A stretch of 64,000 nucleotides of DNA. It comes from Arthrobacter sp. SLBN-83. Its GTDB lineage: Bacteria > Actinomycetota > Actinomycetes > Actinomycetales > Micrococcaceae. Made by a program: the position numbers and the translations under genes. The notes under the pieces were generated by a model, which was given only the letters and a program-made list of their open reading frames with translations, searched no databases and had not been told where the DNA came from. The stretch lies in the NCBI RefSeq assembly GCF_006715285.1, contig NZ_VFMX01000001.1, forward strand, positions 4,030,001-4,094,000, given 5' to 3'. Positions 26,395-34,584 of this stretch are shown here, piece by piece; position 1 is the stretch's first letter, and each line of letters starts with the position of its first letter.

Positions 26395-27079
26395 GTTCGG
26401 GCTCCTCCAGGGTGGGCGCGGCGGGCGGAGGAGTGGCGGAGGCGTCCTTGGGCAGCCGCAGCTGCAAAAGATCACGCGGCGGCATGGGGCTGTCACCGCG
26501 GACCACCACAACCTGCCGGAACAGGGCCTCAAGCGCTTCCGCAGCGGGACGTTCCAGTGCCGCGGGTCCGCCCAGGACGCCGCGCAGGAACCAGCGGGGG
26601 CCGTCGACACCGATGAAGCGGGCCACGCGATAGCCCTGGCTGCCGTCCGGGAGCCCGGCGGGCAGCTTGGCCACCAGCTCGGTGCCGAAGGCGCCTTCAA
26701 CCTCTTCAACCTGGCCGCCCTGGGCGCCTACGGACTGGCCGATCTGTTCGCGGATCTCGTCCCAGAGCGTCTCTGTCTTGGGGGCGGCGAAAGCCTGCAG
26801 CTGAAGGCTGGAGCCGTTCAGGTCAAGGGTCACTGCCACCACCCGCTGTGTTGCCTCTTCCACTTCGAGCCGGAGCTGGAGGCCCTCGCTCGGCGTGATC
26901 AGCAGGGCTCCCAGGTCCACGAAACCGTCGGTGCTGGTGATTTCGGACTCGTCGAACGGGCCATGCTGGCGGCGGGCGTCCGGGGCGGGGGCGTCTTCGC
27001 CAGCCTCCGCGAGCGTGAGCTCATCCACCGGCTCCGCCGGTTCGTCCTTCTTCGTTTTCCTGCCAAACCCAAAGACCAT
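26366..27079 (-). CDS. DUF3710 domain-containing protein
   Basis: A 237-residue soluble acidic protein with a basic start (MVFGFGRKTKKDE), a DDFVDLG-like segment (STDGFVDLGALLI) and QLRLEVEEATQRVVAVTL. It resembles actinobacterial DUF3710, of unknown function, characteristically adjacent to dut. ATG with a TAAGGAGT site. The 3' end overlaps the OB-fold gene. Probably co-transcribed with dut (106-bp gap), OB-fold and DUF3159 genes. Confidence 0.8.
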   Translation of the reverse strand: MVFGFGRKTKKDEPAEPVDELTLAEAGEDAPAPDARRQHGPFDESEITSTDGFVDLGALLITPSEGLQLRLEVEEATQRVVAVTLDLNGSSLQLQAFAAPKTETLWDEIREQIGQSVGAQGGQVEEVEGAFGTELVAKLPAGLPDGSQGYRVARFIGVDGPRWFLRGVLGGPAALERPAAEALEALFRQVVVVRGDSPMPPRDLLQLRLPKDASATPPPAAPTLEEPERGPEITQIG

Positions 27080-27185
27080 GGGTGACTCCTTAATTCTTCA
27101 AATGTGCCAGTTCTGAAACCTGCCGGCCGGTCCCTTGGAGGTCCCGCCGTCGTACATGCTGGCGTGGCAGCGGATGCAGCCGGGG

Positions 27186-27710
27186 TCAGGCTCCGGGGAC
27201 GGTAAACCCGCCTGTGGATCCAAAGCCTCCGGTGCCGCGGACGGATCCGCTTAATTCACTGACAGGAATGAACTGGGCATGCTCCACCCGCTGGATGACC
27301 ATTTGGGCAATTCTATCGCCGCGCCGGAGCTCTATCGGCTGGGTCGAATCGGTGTTGAGCAGGGTTACCGAAATCTCGCCACGGTAGCCTGCGTCCACGG
27401 TGCCGGGAGCGTTGACGATCGTGAGGCCGTGCTTGGTGGCCAGGCCGGACCGGGGGTGGATCAGCGCCACGAACCCGTCAGGCAGTGCAATGGCCACGCC
27501 GGTGGGAACCAGCTTGCGCTCCCCCGGCAACAGGACCACGTCTTCGCGGGCGCGGAGGTCGGCGCCGGCGTCGCCCGGATGCGCGTAAGACGGCGCTTCC
27601 AGCTCCGGATCCAGCATCTTCAACTGCACCTGCAGGGTGGGGGCGGCAGCATTGGGCGATGCTGCGTCCGGGACAAGGTCTACCGTTGCGGGATGATCAG
27701 TCACAGTCAC
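27186..27710 (-). CDS. dut: dUTP diphosphatase
   Basis: A 174-residue trimeric-type dUTPase that hydrolyses dUTP to dUMP, limiting uracil in DNA. The conserved motifs run in order: HPGDAGADLRA (motif 1), HPRSGLATKHGL (2), NAPGTVDAGYRGEI (3), RRGDRIAQMVIQ (4) and GTGGFGSTG (5). The first 25 residues before the core are Ala/Pro-rich and may be disordered or the start may be slightly downstream. Leads the minus-strand cluster with DUF3710. Confidence 0.95.
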   Translation of the reverse strand: MTVTDHPATVDLVPDAASPNAAAPTLQVQLKMLDPELEAPSYAHPGDAGADLRAREDVVLLPGERKLVPTGVAIALPDGFVALIHPRSGLATKHGLTIVNAPGTVDAGYRGEISVTLLNTDSTQPIELRRGDRIAQMVIQRVEHAQFIPVSELSGSVRGTGGFGSTGGFTVPGA

Positions 27711-27843
27711 TCACTCTAACCCGCGCTCCCAAATCGAGCCTAGGCAGCCCTTGACCGTGCGGCTGGGCCCCGGCTGTCCAGGGCGGCCGGGGCCAGGGCT
27801 GGCCCAAGGTGAAATACCCAGCCAAAGGTGGAAAGCTTGAGCT

Positions 27844-28332
27844 ATGCCCGAATCGAGCCCGCACGCATCCGTCCCCAGCACGCCCTCAGCCGGGGCACCT
27901 GTTGTCTACAGGGAAAAACTGTGGCCCAACGCCTGGATCTGGATCATCGCAGCCGGCGTCTCGGCGGCGGGCATCCTGGTCTTCGCCCCCATCAGCATGG
28001 CGGCTGGTTACACCGCAGCGCTGGTGCTCTTCGCGATCATCGCAGTCCTCCTGGTTGTCTCAACCCCCGCCATCACGGTGACCGGGGACGCGCTCACCGT
28101 CGGCAGGGCCACCATCGAGCGCCGGTTTGTGGGCGGCGTGCAGCAGTTCACTGCCGGTGAGGCGACGGCGGAGCGCGGCACCCGGCTGAACGGTCTCGCC
28201 TACCTGTGCATCCGCGGCTGGATTGATCCCGTGGTGAAGATCGAGATCACGGATCCGGCGGACCGGACCCCGTACTGGCTCGCCTCCACCCGCCATCCGG
28301 ACCAGCTGACAGCGGCCCTGGCCCAGCGGTGA
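27844..28332 (+). CDS. DUF3093 domain-containing membrane protein
   Basis: A 162-residue protein with two adjacent membrane helices (about residues 35-52 and 57-77) and a soluble C-terminal half (ITVTGDALTVGRATIERRFVG, EITDPADRTPYWLASTRHP). This fits DUF3093, an actinobacterial family of unknown function that is usually transcribed divergently from dut, as here. ATG with a GGTGGAAAG site. Confidence 0.82.
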   Translation: MPESSPHASVPSTPSAGAPVVYREKLWPNAWIWIIAAGVSAAGILVFAPISMAAGYTAALVLFAIIAVLLVVSTPAITVTGDALTVGRATIERRFVGGVQQFTAGEATAERGTRLNGLAYLCIRGWIDPVVKIEITDPADRTPYWLASTRHPDQLTAALAQR

Positions 28333-28493
28333 CGCCCGCGGGGTCCCGGCACCGGGCCCTTCACCCCCATTCGCTTGCCCTTTAACCCAGAGGATCCAGC
28401 GGAAAATCACGGCGCGCCCTGCTCCTTGAGCCAAATCCGCGCCCCCGGGTGGCAGAGTTTCGGTTGATAGTAATGCCAGGGTGGAGGATTTGT

Positions 28494-29804
28494 ATGCAGG
28501 ATCTACGGCTTGTAGGCGTGCACGACGACGGGACACATCTCCTGTTGAGCGGGGCCGGCGGCGAGATGTTCCAGCTGCCGATCGATGAGGCACTCAGGAC
28601 AGCCAGCCGGTCTACGGCAAAACCGCGGGTGGAGCGGGCTGCCGTTCCCATGTCCCCCAGGGACATCCAGGCCCGCATCCGTGCCGGTGCCACCGCTGCG
28701 GACGTCGCGGAGTTGTCCGGGATGCCGCTGGCCAAGGTGGAGCGCTACGAAGGCCCCGTCCTCGCCGAGCGCGAGTATGTTGCCCAGCAGGCGCGGAAAG
28801 TTGAAGTCGCGGCCCCCTCCCCCGGCCATGACATTTACCGGTCCGCGTTCGGCGACAATCCGGCAACTCTTGATGACATGGTGGCCCACCGGCTGTCGGC
28901 GCATGGCGTCGACCCCGCAACCGTGGAATGGGATTCCTGGCGGCGCCAGGACGGTACATGGACTGTCTCGGCAAGCTTCGAGGCCAAGGCCGGCGGGACA
29001 TCCGGAATCGGCGAGGAACCTCCGGCGCTTTGGACGTTCAACCCGGCCCGGAAGTCGTTGCAGAACACCAACCGCTGGGCGCAGCAACTGAGTGAACTCG
29101 AGCCGCTGGATGGCCCTGTTCCCGCCCGCCGGCTCACTGCGGTTTCGGACCGCCCCTTCGATTTCGAGACTGACGCGGATACGTCCAAGGCTTCTCCCGG
29201 CGGCCAGGCCGGCCCTGCCCAGGATGCCGGCAAGGAATCCGATGGCCTCCTGGACATGCTCAGGTCACGGCGCGGGCAGCGGCTGGGTGTGGACGAGGAT
29301 TCCGATGACGCACTGGCGCTGCTCCTCACCCACGGTGTGCCTGCCGCCCATCCCCGCCCTTCAGAGGTGGCTGCCGAACCTGAGGCACAGGAACCAGAGC
29401 CACAGGATGACCACCAGGACGCGCCCGCCGCCCAGGGTGATTCCTTCATCCGGCGCAGGGATACCAGGCCGTCGATGCTTTCGAGGCTCAGCCTTCTTCC
29501 GCCGCATCGCGACGGCCAGGACGACGGCCTGCGGCTACACGACGGCGTCAGCACGGATACCAGGGAAATCACCATTGCGGCGTCCCCACAGAAACCCTCC
29601 GGTTCCGAGCCGGGGACAAGCTCCGGCGGCGCCGGGCTTGATGAGCTGCTGGGCAGCAATCCCCGCCGCTCCGCCAAGCAGGACGATGCGTCACCTGCCA
29701 CCGGTCAGCTGCCCGAAACCGAAGCACCGGAACGGCCTGCCCGCCCGAAGCGGTCCAGCGTGCCGTCCTGGGATGAAATCGTCTTCGGCACCCGGAGCGA
29801 CTAA
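28494..29804 (+). CDS. sepH: Septation protein SepH
   Basis: A 436-residue protein. The N-terminal DUF3071 region (residues 1-165) contains a helix-turn-helix segment (ATAADVAELSGMPLAKVERYEG). The remainder is a long disordered acidic/Pro/Ser tail ending in a conserved-looking VPSWDEIVFG segment. In Streptomyces and mycobacteria SepH binds FtsZ and promotes Z-ring assembly. ATG at 28494 is preferred over an upstream ATG at 28449 because GGAGG lies at the right distance and the protein then begins MQDLRLVGVHDDG as in the family. Confidence 0.9.
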   Translation: MQDLRLVGVHDDGTHLLLSGAGGEMFQLPIDEALRTASRSTAKPRVERAAVPMSPRDIQARIRAGATAADVAELSGMPLAKVERYEGPVLAEREYVAQQARKVEVAAPSPGHDIYRSAFGDNPATLDDMVAHRLSAHGVDPATVEWDSWRRQDGTWTVSASFEAKAGGTSGIGEEPPALWTFNPARKSLQNTNRWAQQLSELEPLDGPVPARRLTAVSDRPFDFETDADTSKASPGGQAGPAQDAGKESDGLLDMLRSRRGQRLGVDEDSDDALALLLTHGVPAAHPRPSEVAAEPEAQEPEPQDDHQDAPAAQGDSFIRRRDTRPSMLSRLSLLPPHRDGQDDGLRLHDGVSTDTREITIAASPQKPSGSEPGTSSGGAGLDELLGSNPRRSAKQDDASPATGQLPETEAPERPARPKRSSVPSWDEIVFGTRSD

Positions 29805-29901
29805 GGGCTTTTCTTCCCTCCGTACGGGTCGTCCCGCCTGCACTGCATGCTAATATCCCGGCACGCCATCAGGTCAGAAGCTGTAACTATGGAGGTTTCC
29901 C

Positions 29902-30507
29902 GTGCCGGATACTACCTGCCACATGTCCATGTCCCTGGACGGCTTCGTCGCCGGTCCTGACCAGAGCCGCGAAAACCCCTTGGGCAAGCGCGGGCTGGAA
30001 CTGCATGGCTGGCATATCGGCGACCCCCGGGCCAACGATGCCGACAGGACTGCCACCGAATGGCTGATGCGCCCACGTGGAGCGTACATAATGGGCCGGA
30101 ATATGTATGGTCCTATCCGCGGCGAGTGGGATGCTGACTGGACCGGCTGGTGGGGGCCAGAACCGCCGTACCACGCTCCCGTGTTCGTGCTGACGCATTA
30201 TGCACACGACCCCATCCAGATGGAGGGCGGGACAACTTTCTACTTTGTCACCGATGGCTTCGATGCTGCGTACGCGGCAGCACTCGATGCCGCCGACGGC
30301 AAAGGGGTGGATATCGCGGGCGGAGCCGCCACCGTCCGGCAGGCGTTGAAAGCAGGGGTGATCGATGAACTCACTCTGGATATCGCGCCTGTTCTGCTCG
30401 GTTCCGGTGAGCGGATGTTCGAGGGGAATGGGTCCTTCGGCTTCGAACCCGTCGAGGTGCTGCATTCCCCACTCGCCACCCACATCCGCTACCGCCGTAT
30501 CAGCTGA
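29902..30507 (+). CDS. Dihydrofolate reductase family protein (RibD C-terminal type)
   Basis: A 201-residue protein with the fold signature of the RibD_C/DHFR-like reductases: HMSMSLDGFVAGPDQSREN at the N-terminus, MGRNMYG, then GAATVRQAL and ELTLDIAPVLLGSGERMF. Such stand-alone proteins are NADPH reductases of unknown substrate and are not the essential DHFR. GTG start with an exact GGAGG site seven bases upstream. It is the first gene of a patch that interrupts the otherwise core gene order. Confidence 0.88.
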   Translation: MPDTTCHMSMSLDGFVAGPDQSRENPLGKRGLELHGWHIGDPRANDADRTATEWLMRPRGAYIMGRNMYGPIRGEWDADWTGWWGPEPPYHAPVFVLTHYAHDPIQMEGGTTFYFVTDGFDAAYAAALDAADGKGVDIAGGAATVRQALKAGVIDELTLDIAPVLLGSGERMFEGNGSFGFEPVEVLHSPLATHIRYRRIS

Positions 30508-30537
30508 CGTCGCCCATACCAAGGTACGCGAAGACGG

Positions 30538-32127
30538 TTAGGCATGGGCGCGCAGGAACTGCGCCAGGGCATCCTCCCATGGAGACCCATTCTGCCGAAC
30601 GATGTCCACACTGCCCGCCACCAATCCTTGTGGCCAGTGGGTGGGTTCCCAGTCCTGGTGTTCGCTTTGATAGTGGCGGCCCGCTGGTGAGAGCCAGCCG
30701 GGTGGTTCGTTCTTTGTGGCAGGGGTGGGTTTCCAGCCGGTGGCGTGTCGGAGTTTGTGGTGTTTGGGGCAGGGCTGTCCCAGGTTCGATATCCCGGTGG
30801 GGCCGCCGTTGGCCCAGGCCAGGATGTGGTCGGCGTCGTTGTCCAGGGAGGTGTTGCTGCACCCCGGGAACGGGCACTTGCCGTCCCGCATCCGCAACCA
30901 GGCCCGCATCGCCCCGGTCACCCGGTAGCTCTTCCGCCCGATCTCCAGTGGTGCACCGTCCCGCGGATCCACAAATACCCGGTAGAACGACCCCGCTCCG
31001 TTCGCGACCAGGTCCCGGGCCATCGATGGTGGGATCGGCCCGTACCCGTCCAGCATCGCCGGCTCATCGGTCAACCCCATCAGGGAGAACACCGGAACCG
31101 TGACCAGAACCTGCGCCCGAATCGGCGAAGACAACTGTTCTGCCCCGGCGGCGGCACCTTCACCGCCAACACCAACGACGTCACCGGCCCCATCGCTGGC
31201 ACCGACACGTGCACCGGCCCCGTCGCTGCCGCTAACAGTCCGCCCGTCACCGCCATCAGCATCAGCATCAGACCCACGCCGAACGCTGGTGCCACCCCCT
31301 AGGGCGGTGCCGCCACTGCCACTGTCGAGGACCGCCTCGGCGAACGTGTCGGCCCGCAACTGGGCCATGGTGCGGGACTCCTGGGGGCCTTGGAGTGACC
31401 GGGACATTGCGGTGAGCCGGTTCCACCCGGCCAACGCCTGAGCCGCGGGCAGACACGCGGACAGCCACGCCATCCCGTCCTGCTCCGGCCGGAACTCCAC
31501 CCGCCGCTCCGCCACCCCCTTGGCATGGCGCTTCTCAATGCTCTCCGCATGGTGGCGTTCCCGCCACGTCCTGGCCTTGGCCCGAAACCGGTGCGCCGGC
31601 ATCTCACCGGCAGGGCACCCCCGCGCAGCATCCGGGGCCGCAGGGTCCAGGAAATGCGCCTCCAACGCAGCCGCCCCCGCAGCATCAAGGCTGGCCGCCT
31701 CATCCGCCATCACCACCGCATGCTGCCACGACAGGGACCCGGCCTGCAGGCCCTCAAAGGTTCGCGGCAACCACGAAACAACGGCGTGCGAAGTAGCCAG
31801 GAACGATGACGCAGCCCGCGGCCCCAACGCCAACACACACCCAATTTCCGCCGCGACCGCCATCTCCTGCGCCTGCACCGGCACACCCGGCCCGGCAACA
31901 ACAGAGGCGCTCTCCGCGTACGTCACCGCAGCCTTCGCCTTCAAACCAGCGAAGCCGGCCTCAACCTCCCGGGCACCAGCCAGAACGTCCAGGCACCCAT
32001 CAGCCGAACCAGCCAACGGATCAGCCACCGAAAACGCCTCAGAACCACACCCGCCAACCTCAGCAGTCAGCACAGCAAGGGCAGCCCGGATGTCCGCATA
32101 AGCCTTAACCACCGCCGCTTTCCCCAT
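30538..32127 (-). CDS. HNH endonuclease, DUF222 / 13E12-repeat type
   Basis: A 529-residue protein: DUF222 helical domain (about residues 20-260), a Gly/Ala/Asp-rich low-complexity spacer (about 275-345), then an HNH domain near the C-terminus with CPFPGCSN, DADHILAWANGG and CPKHHKLRH, which supply the zinc and catalytic residues. These proteins occur in many copies in actinobacterial genomes and are presumed nucleases; some are linked to mobile DNA. ATG at 32127 (MGKAAVVKAY) is chosen although no ribosome-binding site is visible. A longer frame starts at 32199. Confidence 0.85.
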   Translation of the reverse strand: MGKAAVVKAYADIRAALAVLTAEVGGCGSEAFSVADPLAGSADGCLDVLAGAREVEAGFAGLKAKAAVTYAESASVVAGPGVPVQAQEMAVAAEIGCVLALGPRAASSFLATSHAVVSWLPRTFEGLQAGSLSWQHAVVMADEAASLDAAGAAALEAHFLDPAAPDAARGCPAGEMPAHRFRAKARTWRERHHAESIEKRHAKGVAERRVEFRPEQDGMAWLSACLPAAQALAGWNRLTAMSRSLQGPQESRTMAQLRADTFAEAVLDSGSGGTALGGGTSVRRGSDADADGGDGRTVSGSDGAGARVGASDGAGDVVGVGGEGAAAGAEQLSSPIRAQVLVTVPVFSLMGLTDEPAMLDGYGPIPPSMARDLVANGAGSFYRVFVDPRDGAPLEIGRKSYRVTGAMRAWLRMRDGKCPFPGCSNTSLDNDADHILAWANGGPTGISNLGQPCPKHHKLRHATGWKPTPATKNEPPGWLSPAGRHYQSEHQDWEPTHWPQGLVAGSVDIVRQNGSPWEDALAQFLRAHA

Positions 32128-32234
32128 AAACCAATCATGACAAGGGGGTACGACAATCACACTGAACGAGAAGCTGGCCCCCATCACGGGGCGGTTCACT
32201 CCTGCGGTTACGAGCTAGACCTATGGCAGCCAAA

Positions 32235-32789
32235 TTAATTGACAACGACACGCACGAAGCGTGCGCGGGTGTCGCCCACGTTTGCATAGGCGTACTGCTG
32301 GGACGTCGGGAAGGCTAGGTGGTCGCCTGTATCGAGGTCGGTGGGCCCGTCTTCTTGTTCAACCCGAATGGATCCTTCGGAGACGAAGATCATTTCAGAC
32401 CAACCCAGCGGATCAGGCTCCGCGTCGTAGCGGTCGCCTGGTTCCAGGGTCCAGGCCCACAGCTGGGCATCTTTGGTAGCGGGAACGGATGCCAGCAGCA
32501 CCGCGATGCTGCCCTGCTGGTTTCCTCGCCATGCAACTTCGCTGATGTTTGCATGTTGCGCGGCCGGTGCTGCGACGAGATCGACGAAGGTGACGCCCAG
32601 CGCGTCAGCGAGATGATCGAGACCTGTAAGGCTGATATTCGCCTCACCAGCCTCGAGCTTGACGACTGTACGTCGACTGACGCCGGCGCGATCAGCCAAG
32701 GCGACTTGGCTGAGTTGTGCCGCCGCCCGAAACCGCCGTACGTTCGCACTGACGTGGTCCAGGACCCCGGCTGCTTCCTCATTTTGCAT
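32235..32789 (-). CDS. XRE-family transcriptional regulator with cupin domain
   Basis: A 184-residue regulator: Xre-type helix-turn-helix (about residues 10-65; SQVALADRAGVSRRTVVKLEAGEA) and a C-terminal cupin sensor (about 105-180; LEPGDRYDAEPD, GDHLAFPT). Such HTH-cupin proteins bind a small ligand and often control an adjacent transporter. It is divergent from an EamA permease with the starts 31 bp apart, so the same short region must carry both promoters. ATG at 32789 is taken since the upstream extension would run through the divergent gene. Confidence 0.88.
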   Translation of the reverse strand: MQNEEAAGVLDHVSANVRRFRAAAQLSQVALADRAGVSRRTVVKLEAGEANISLTGLDHLADALGVTFVDLVAAPAAQHANISEVAWRGNQQGSIAVLLASVPATKDAQLWAWTLEPGDRYDAEPDPLGWSEMIFVSEGSIRVEQEDGPTDLDTGDHLAFPTSQQYAYANVGDTRARFVRVVVN

Positions 32790-32830
32790 GTGCACTATTT
32801 TGCACCATAAGGTGAGCATTATGTTGCACA
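32785..32830. promoter_or_regulatory. TGCAC-repeat operator region between regulator and EamA permease
   Basis: Repeated TGCA(C) elements fill the divergent gap: the near-palindrome TGCATGTGCA (32785-32794), the inverted repeat GTGCA-6 bp-TGCAC (32790-32805), and a further TTGCACA (32824-32830). They overlap both gene starts, so the HTH-cupin protein likely binds here and represses itself and the permease. The repeats are seen; the binding is inferred. Confidence 0.5.
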
Positions 32831-33777
32831 CTGGCATGCGGATCCCGTTCTCCCGGCAGGAACTTGCCCTCGTCCTCATCACCGCCGTATGGGGGGCGAC
32901 GTTCCTGATCGTCCACGTCGCCGTCCAGTACAGCGGACCGTGGTTCTTCGTGGGCATGCGGTTTTTGACCGCAGGCCTCATCAGCGCCGTCATTTTCGCG
33001 CGTGTCCTTCGTGGCATGACCGTGAAGGAGATTGCGGCAGGCGCAGCAATCGGGGTCATGATCTTCCTGGGCTACGGGCTTCAAACCGTTGGTCTTCAAA
33101 CGATCGACAGCAGCACATCCGCGTTCATTACGGCTCTCTACGTTCCGCTTGTACCGGTCCTGCAGTGGATGGTGTTCAGGAAGCCACCAAAACTTCCCAC
33201 CTGGGTCGGGGCCGGGCTGGCTTTCGTCGGTCTCGTACTGCTTGCCGACCCAGCGAGTGTCGGCTTCACCTTCAGCTCCGGGGAGATCGCGACGATAGCC
33301 AGCACCCTTCCGATCGCAGCAGAGATCATCCTCATCGGTTGGTTTGCGGGCAAAGTGCACCTCGGCCGGGTAACCGTGGTGCAGTTGCTCGTCGCGGGAT
33401 CACTGGGCTTCGTGGCCGTGCCGATGGCCGGAGAGGAATTACCTGCTTTTTCATGGGTGTGGGCGGGAGCGGCGGCCGCCTTGGGGGTTTTGAGCTGCGT
33501 CATCCAGCTCACCATGAACTGGGCCCAGCGCTCAGTTTCGCCGACAAACGCAACGATTATCTACGCCGGAGAGCCTGTTTGGGCTGCGATCATCGGCCGG
33601 ATGGCGGGCGACCGGCTTCCTCCCATCGCGGTTGCCGGTGCCGCACTCATTGTGGTCGGCGCGCTCGTCAGCGAGCTCAAACTGCGCACCCGCAAGGACG
33701 CCGCTGTATCATCCGAGCCACCACTGGCTGCCGACGGTTCAGCCTCCCTTATGCACCAACCCGATCAATCGGGCTAG
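32821..33777 (+). CDS. EamA/DMT family transporter
   Basis: A 318-residue permease with ten hydrophobic helices in two EamA repeats (first WGATFLIVHVAV...; second after about residue 150) and a polar C-terminal tail of about 35 residues. The family exports amino acids or other metabolites; the substrate is unknown. ATG at 32821 is chosen because AAGGTGAG sits four bases upstream; GTG at 32812 and ATG at 32836 are alternatives. Divergent from the HTH-cupin regulator, which probably controls it. Confidence 0.87.
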   Translation: MLHTGMRIPFSRQELALVLITAVWGATFLIVHVAVQYSGPWFFVGMRFLTAGLISAVIFARVLRGMTVKEIAAGAAIGVMIFLGYGLQTVGLQTIDSSTSAFITALYVPLVPVLQWMVFRKPPKLPTWVGAGLAFVGLVLLADPASVGFTFSSGEIATIASTLPIAAEIILIGWFAGKVHLGRVTVVQLLVAGSLGFVAVPMAGEELPAFSWVWAGAAAALGVLSCVIQLTMNWAQRSVSPTNATIIYAGEPVWAAIIGRMAGDRLPPIAVAGAALIVVGALVSELKLRTRKDAAVSSEPPLAADGSASLMHQPDQSG

Positions 33778-33846
33778 CTCAAGCCCGGAGCCCTGGACTG
33801 CCATTTCGGCAAGAGAGGTGCGCAAGGCAGGTGCGGGCCCACGGAA

Positions 33847-34584
33847 TCAGCCTTCGCCGCCCCCGCGCTTCTCCCCTGGGCCGCCGGAGCCGCGCCACAG
33901 GCACGCGTCCACGTCGAACGGCAGCAACTGGTCCTGCTGGGCCATTAAGGAAGCACCGTGTGCCGTGACCCGCCGCATAAAGTGGCGCCTGCACAGCGTC
34001 TCGTATCCCACTACGGGAACGTGTCCGGCCGCCGGGGCGGCGGCTTCGACCACCATGTCCACGTCGCCCACCACCACCTGCGCACCCTCGGTGACCATGA
34101 CGCCGTCGACCGTCCTGGCGTTGTGCGTCGCCCGGCGCCCGCACCAGCACAGCGCCTCCACCTGGAGCACCTGCACGCGGTCGGCGAGCTCGATCAGGCG
34201 CTGCGAACCCGGGAACAACCGGGTGCGGAAGTCGGCAGTGATGCCGAAGGCGAAGACATCAACGTCGATTTCGTCAACTACCTTGGCCAGCTGCTCCACC
34301 TGCTCGGGGGTATAGAACTGGGCTTCGTCACAGATCAGGTAGTCCACCCTCTGGCCCTGGGTGCGCCGGATCATCACTTCGTCCCAGAAGTCCGTGCTGT
34401 CCAGCACCTCCACCGCATCCGTCTCCAGCCCCAGGCGGCTTGAGATCCGGGACTCACCGGCGCGGTCGTTGCGGCTGAACCGTACGCCACCCCGTCCGCG
34501 GGCCCGGTGGTTGTAGTCCATCTGCAGGGCCAGTGTGGATTTGCCGCAGTCCATAGTGCCCGAGAAGAAGATGAGTTCAGCCAC
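33847..34584 (-). CDS. tdk: Thymidine kinase, type II
   Basis: A 245-residue enzyme that phosphorylates thymidine to dTMP. P-loop GTMDCGKST (residues 9-17), Walker B CDEAQFY with D86/E87, and the structural zinc site as CWCGRR plus the later CRRHF. The last 15 residues form a Gly-rich tail. GTG start, overlapping the end of the phosphodiesterase gene by 8 bp, so it is the last gene of the operon running from the GNAT/synthetase gene. Confidence 0.93.
   Translation of the reverse strand: MAELIFFSGTMDCGKSTLALQMDYNHRARGRGGVRFSRNDRAGESRISSRLGLETDAVEVLDSTDFWDEVMIRRTQGQRVDYLICDEAQFYTPEQVEQLAKVVDEIDVDVFAFGITADFRTRLFPGSQRLIELADRVQVLQVEALCWCGRRATHNARTVDGVMVTEGAQVVVGDVDMVVEAAAPAAGHVPVVGYETLCRRHFMRRVTAHGASLMAQQDQLLPFDVDACLWRGSGGPGEKRGGGEG

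Noticed and set aside
28333..28493. DUF4193 gene expected before sepH from mycobacterial gene order
   Set aside because: No frame of suitable length or sequence is present in this 161-bp gap.
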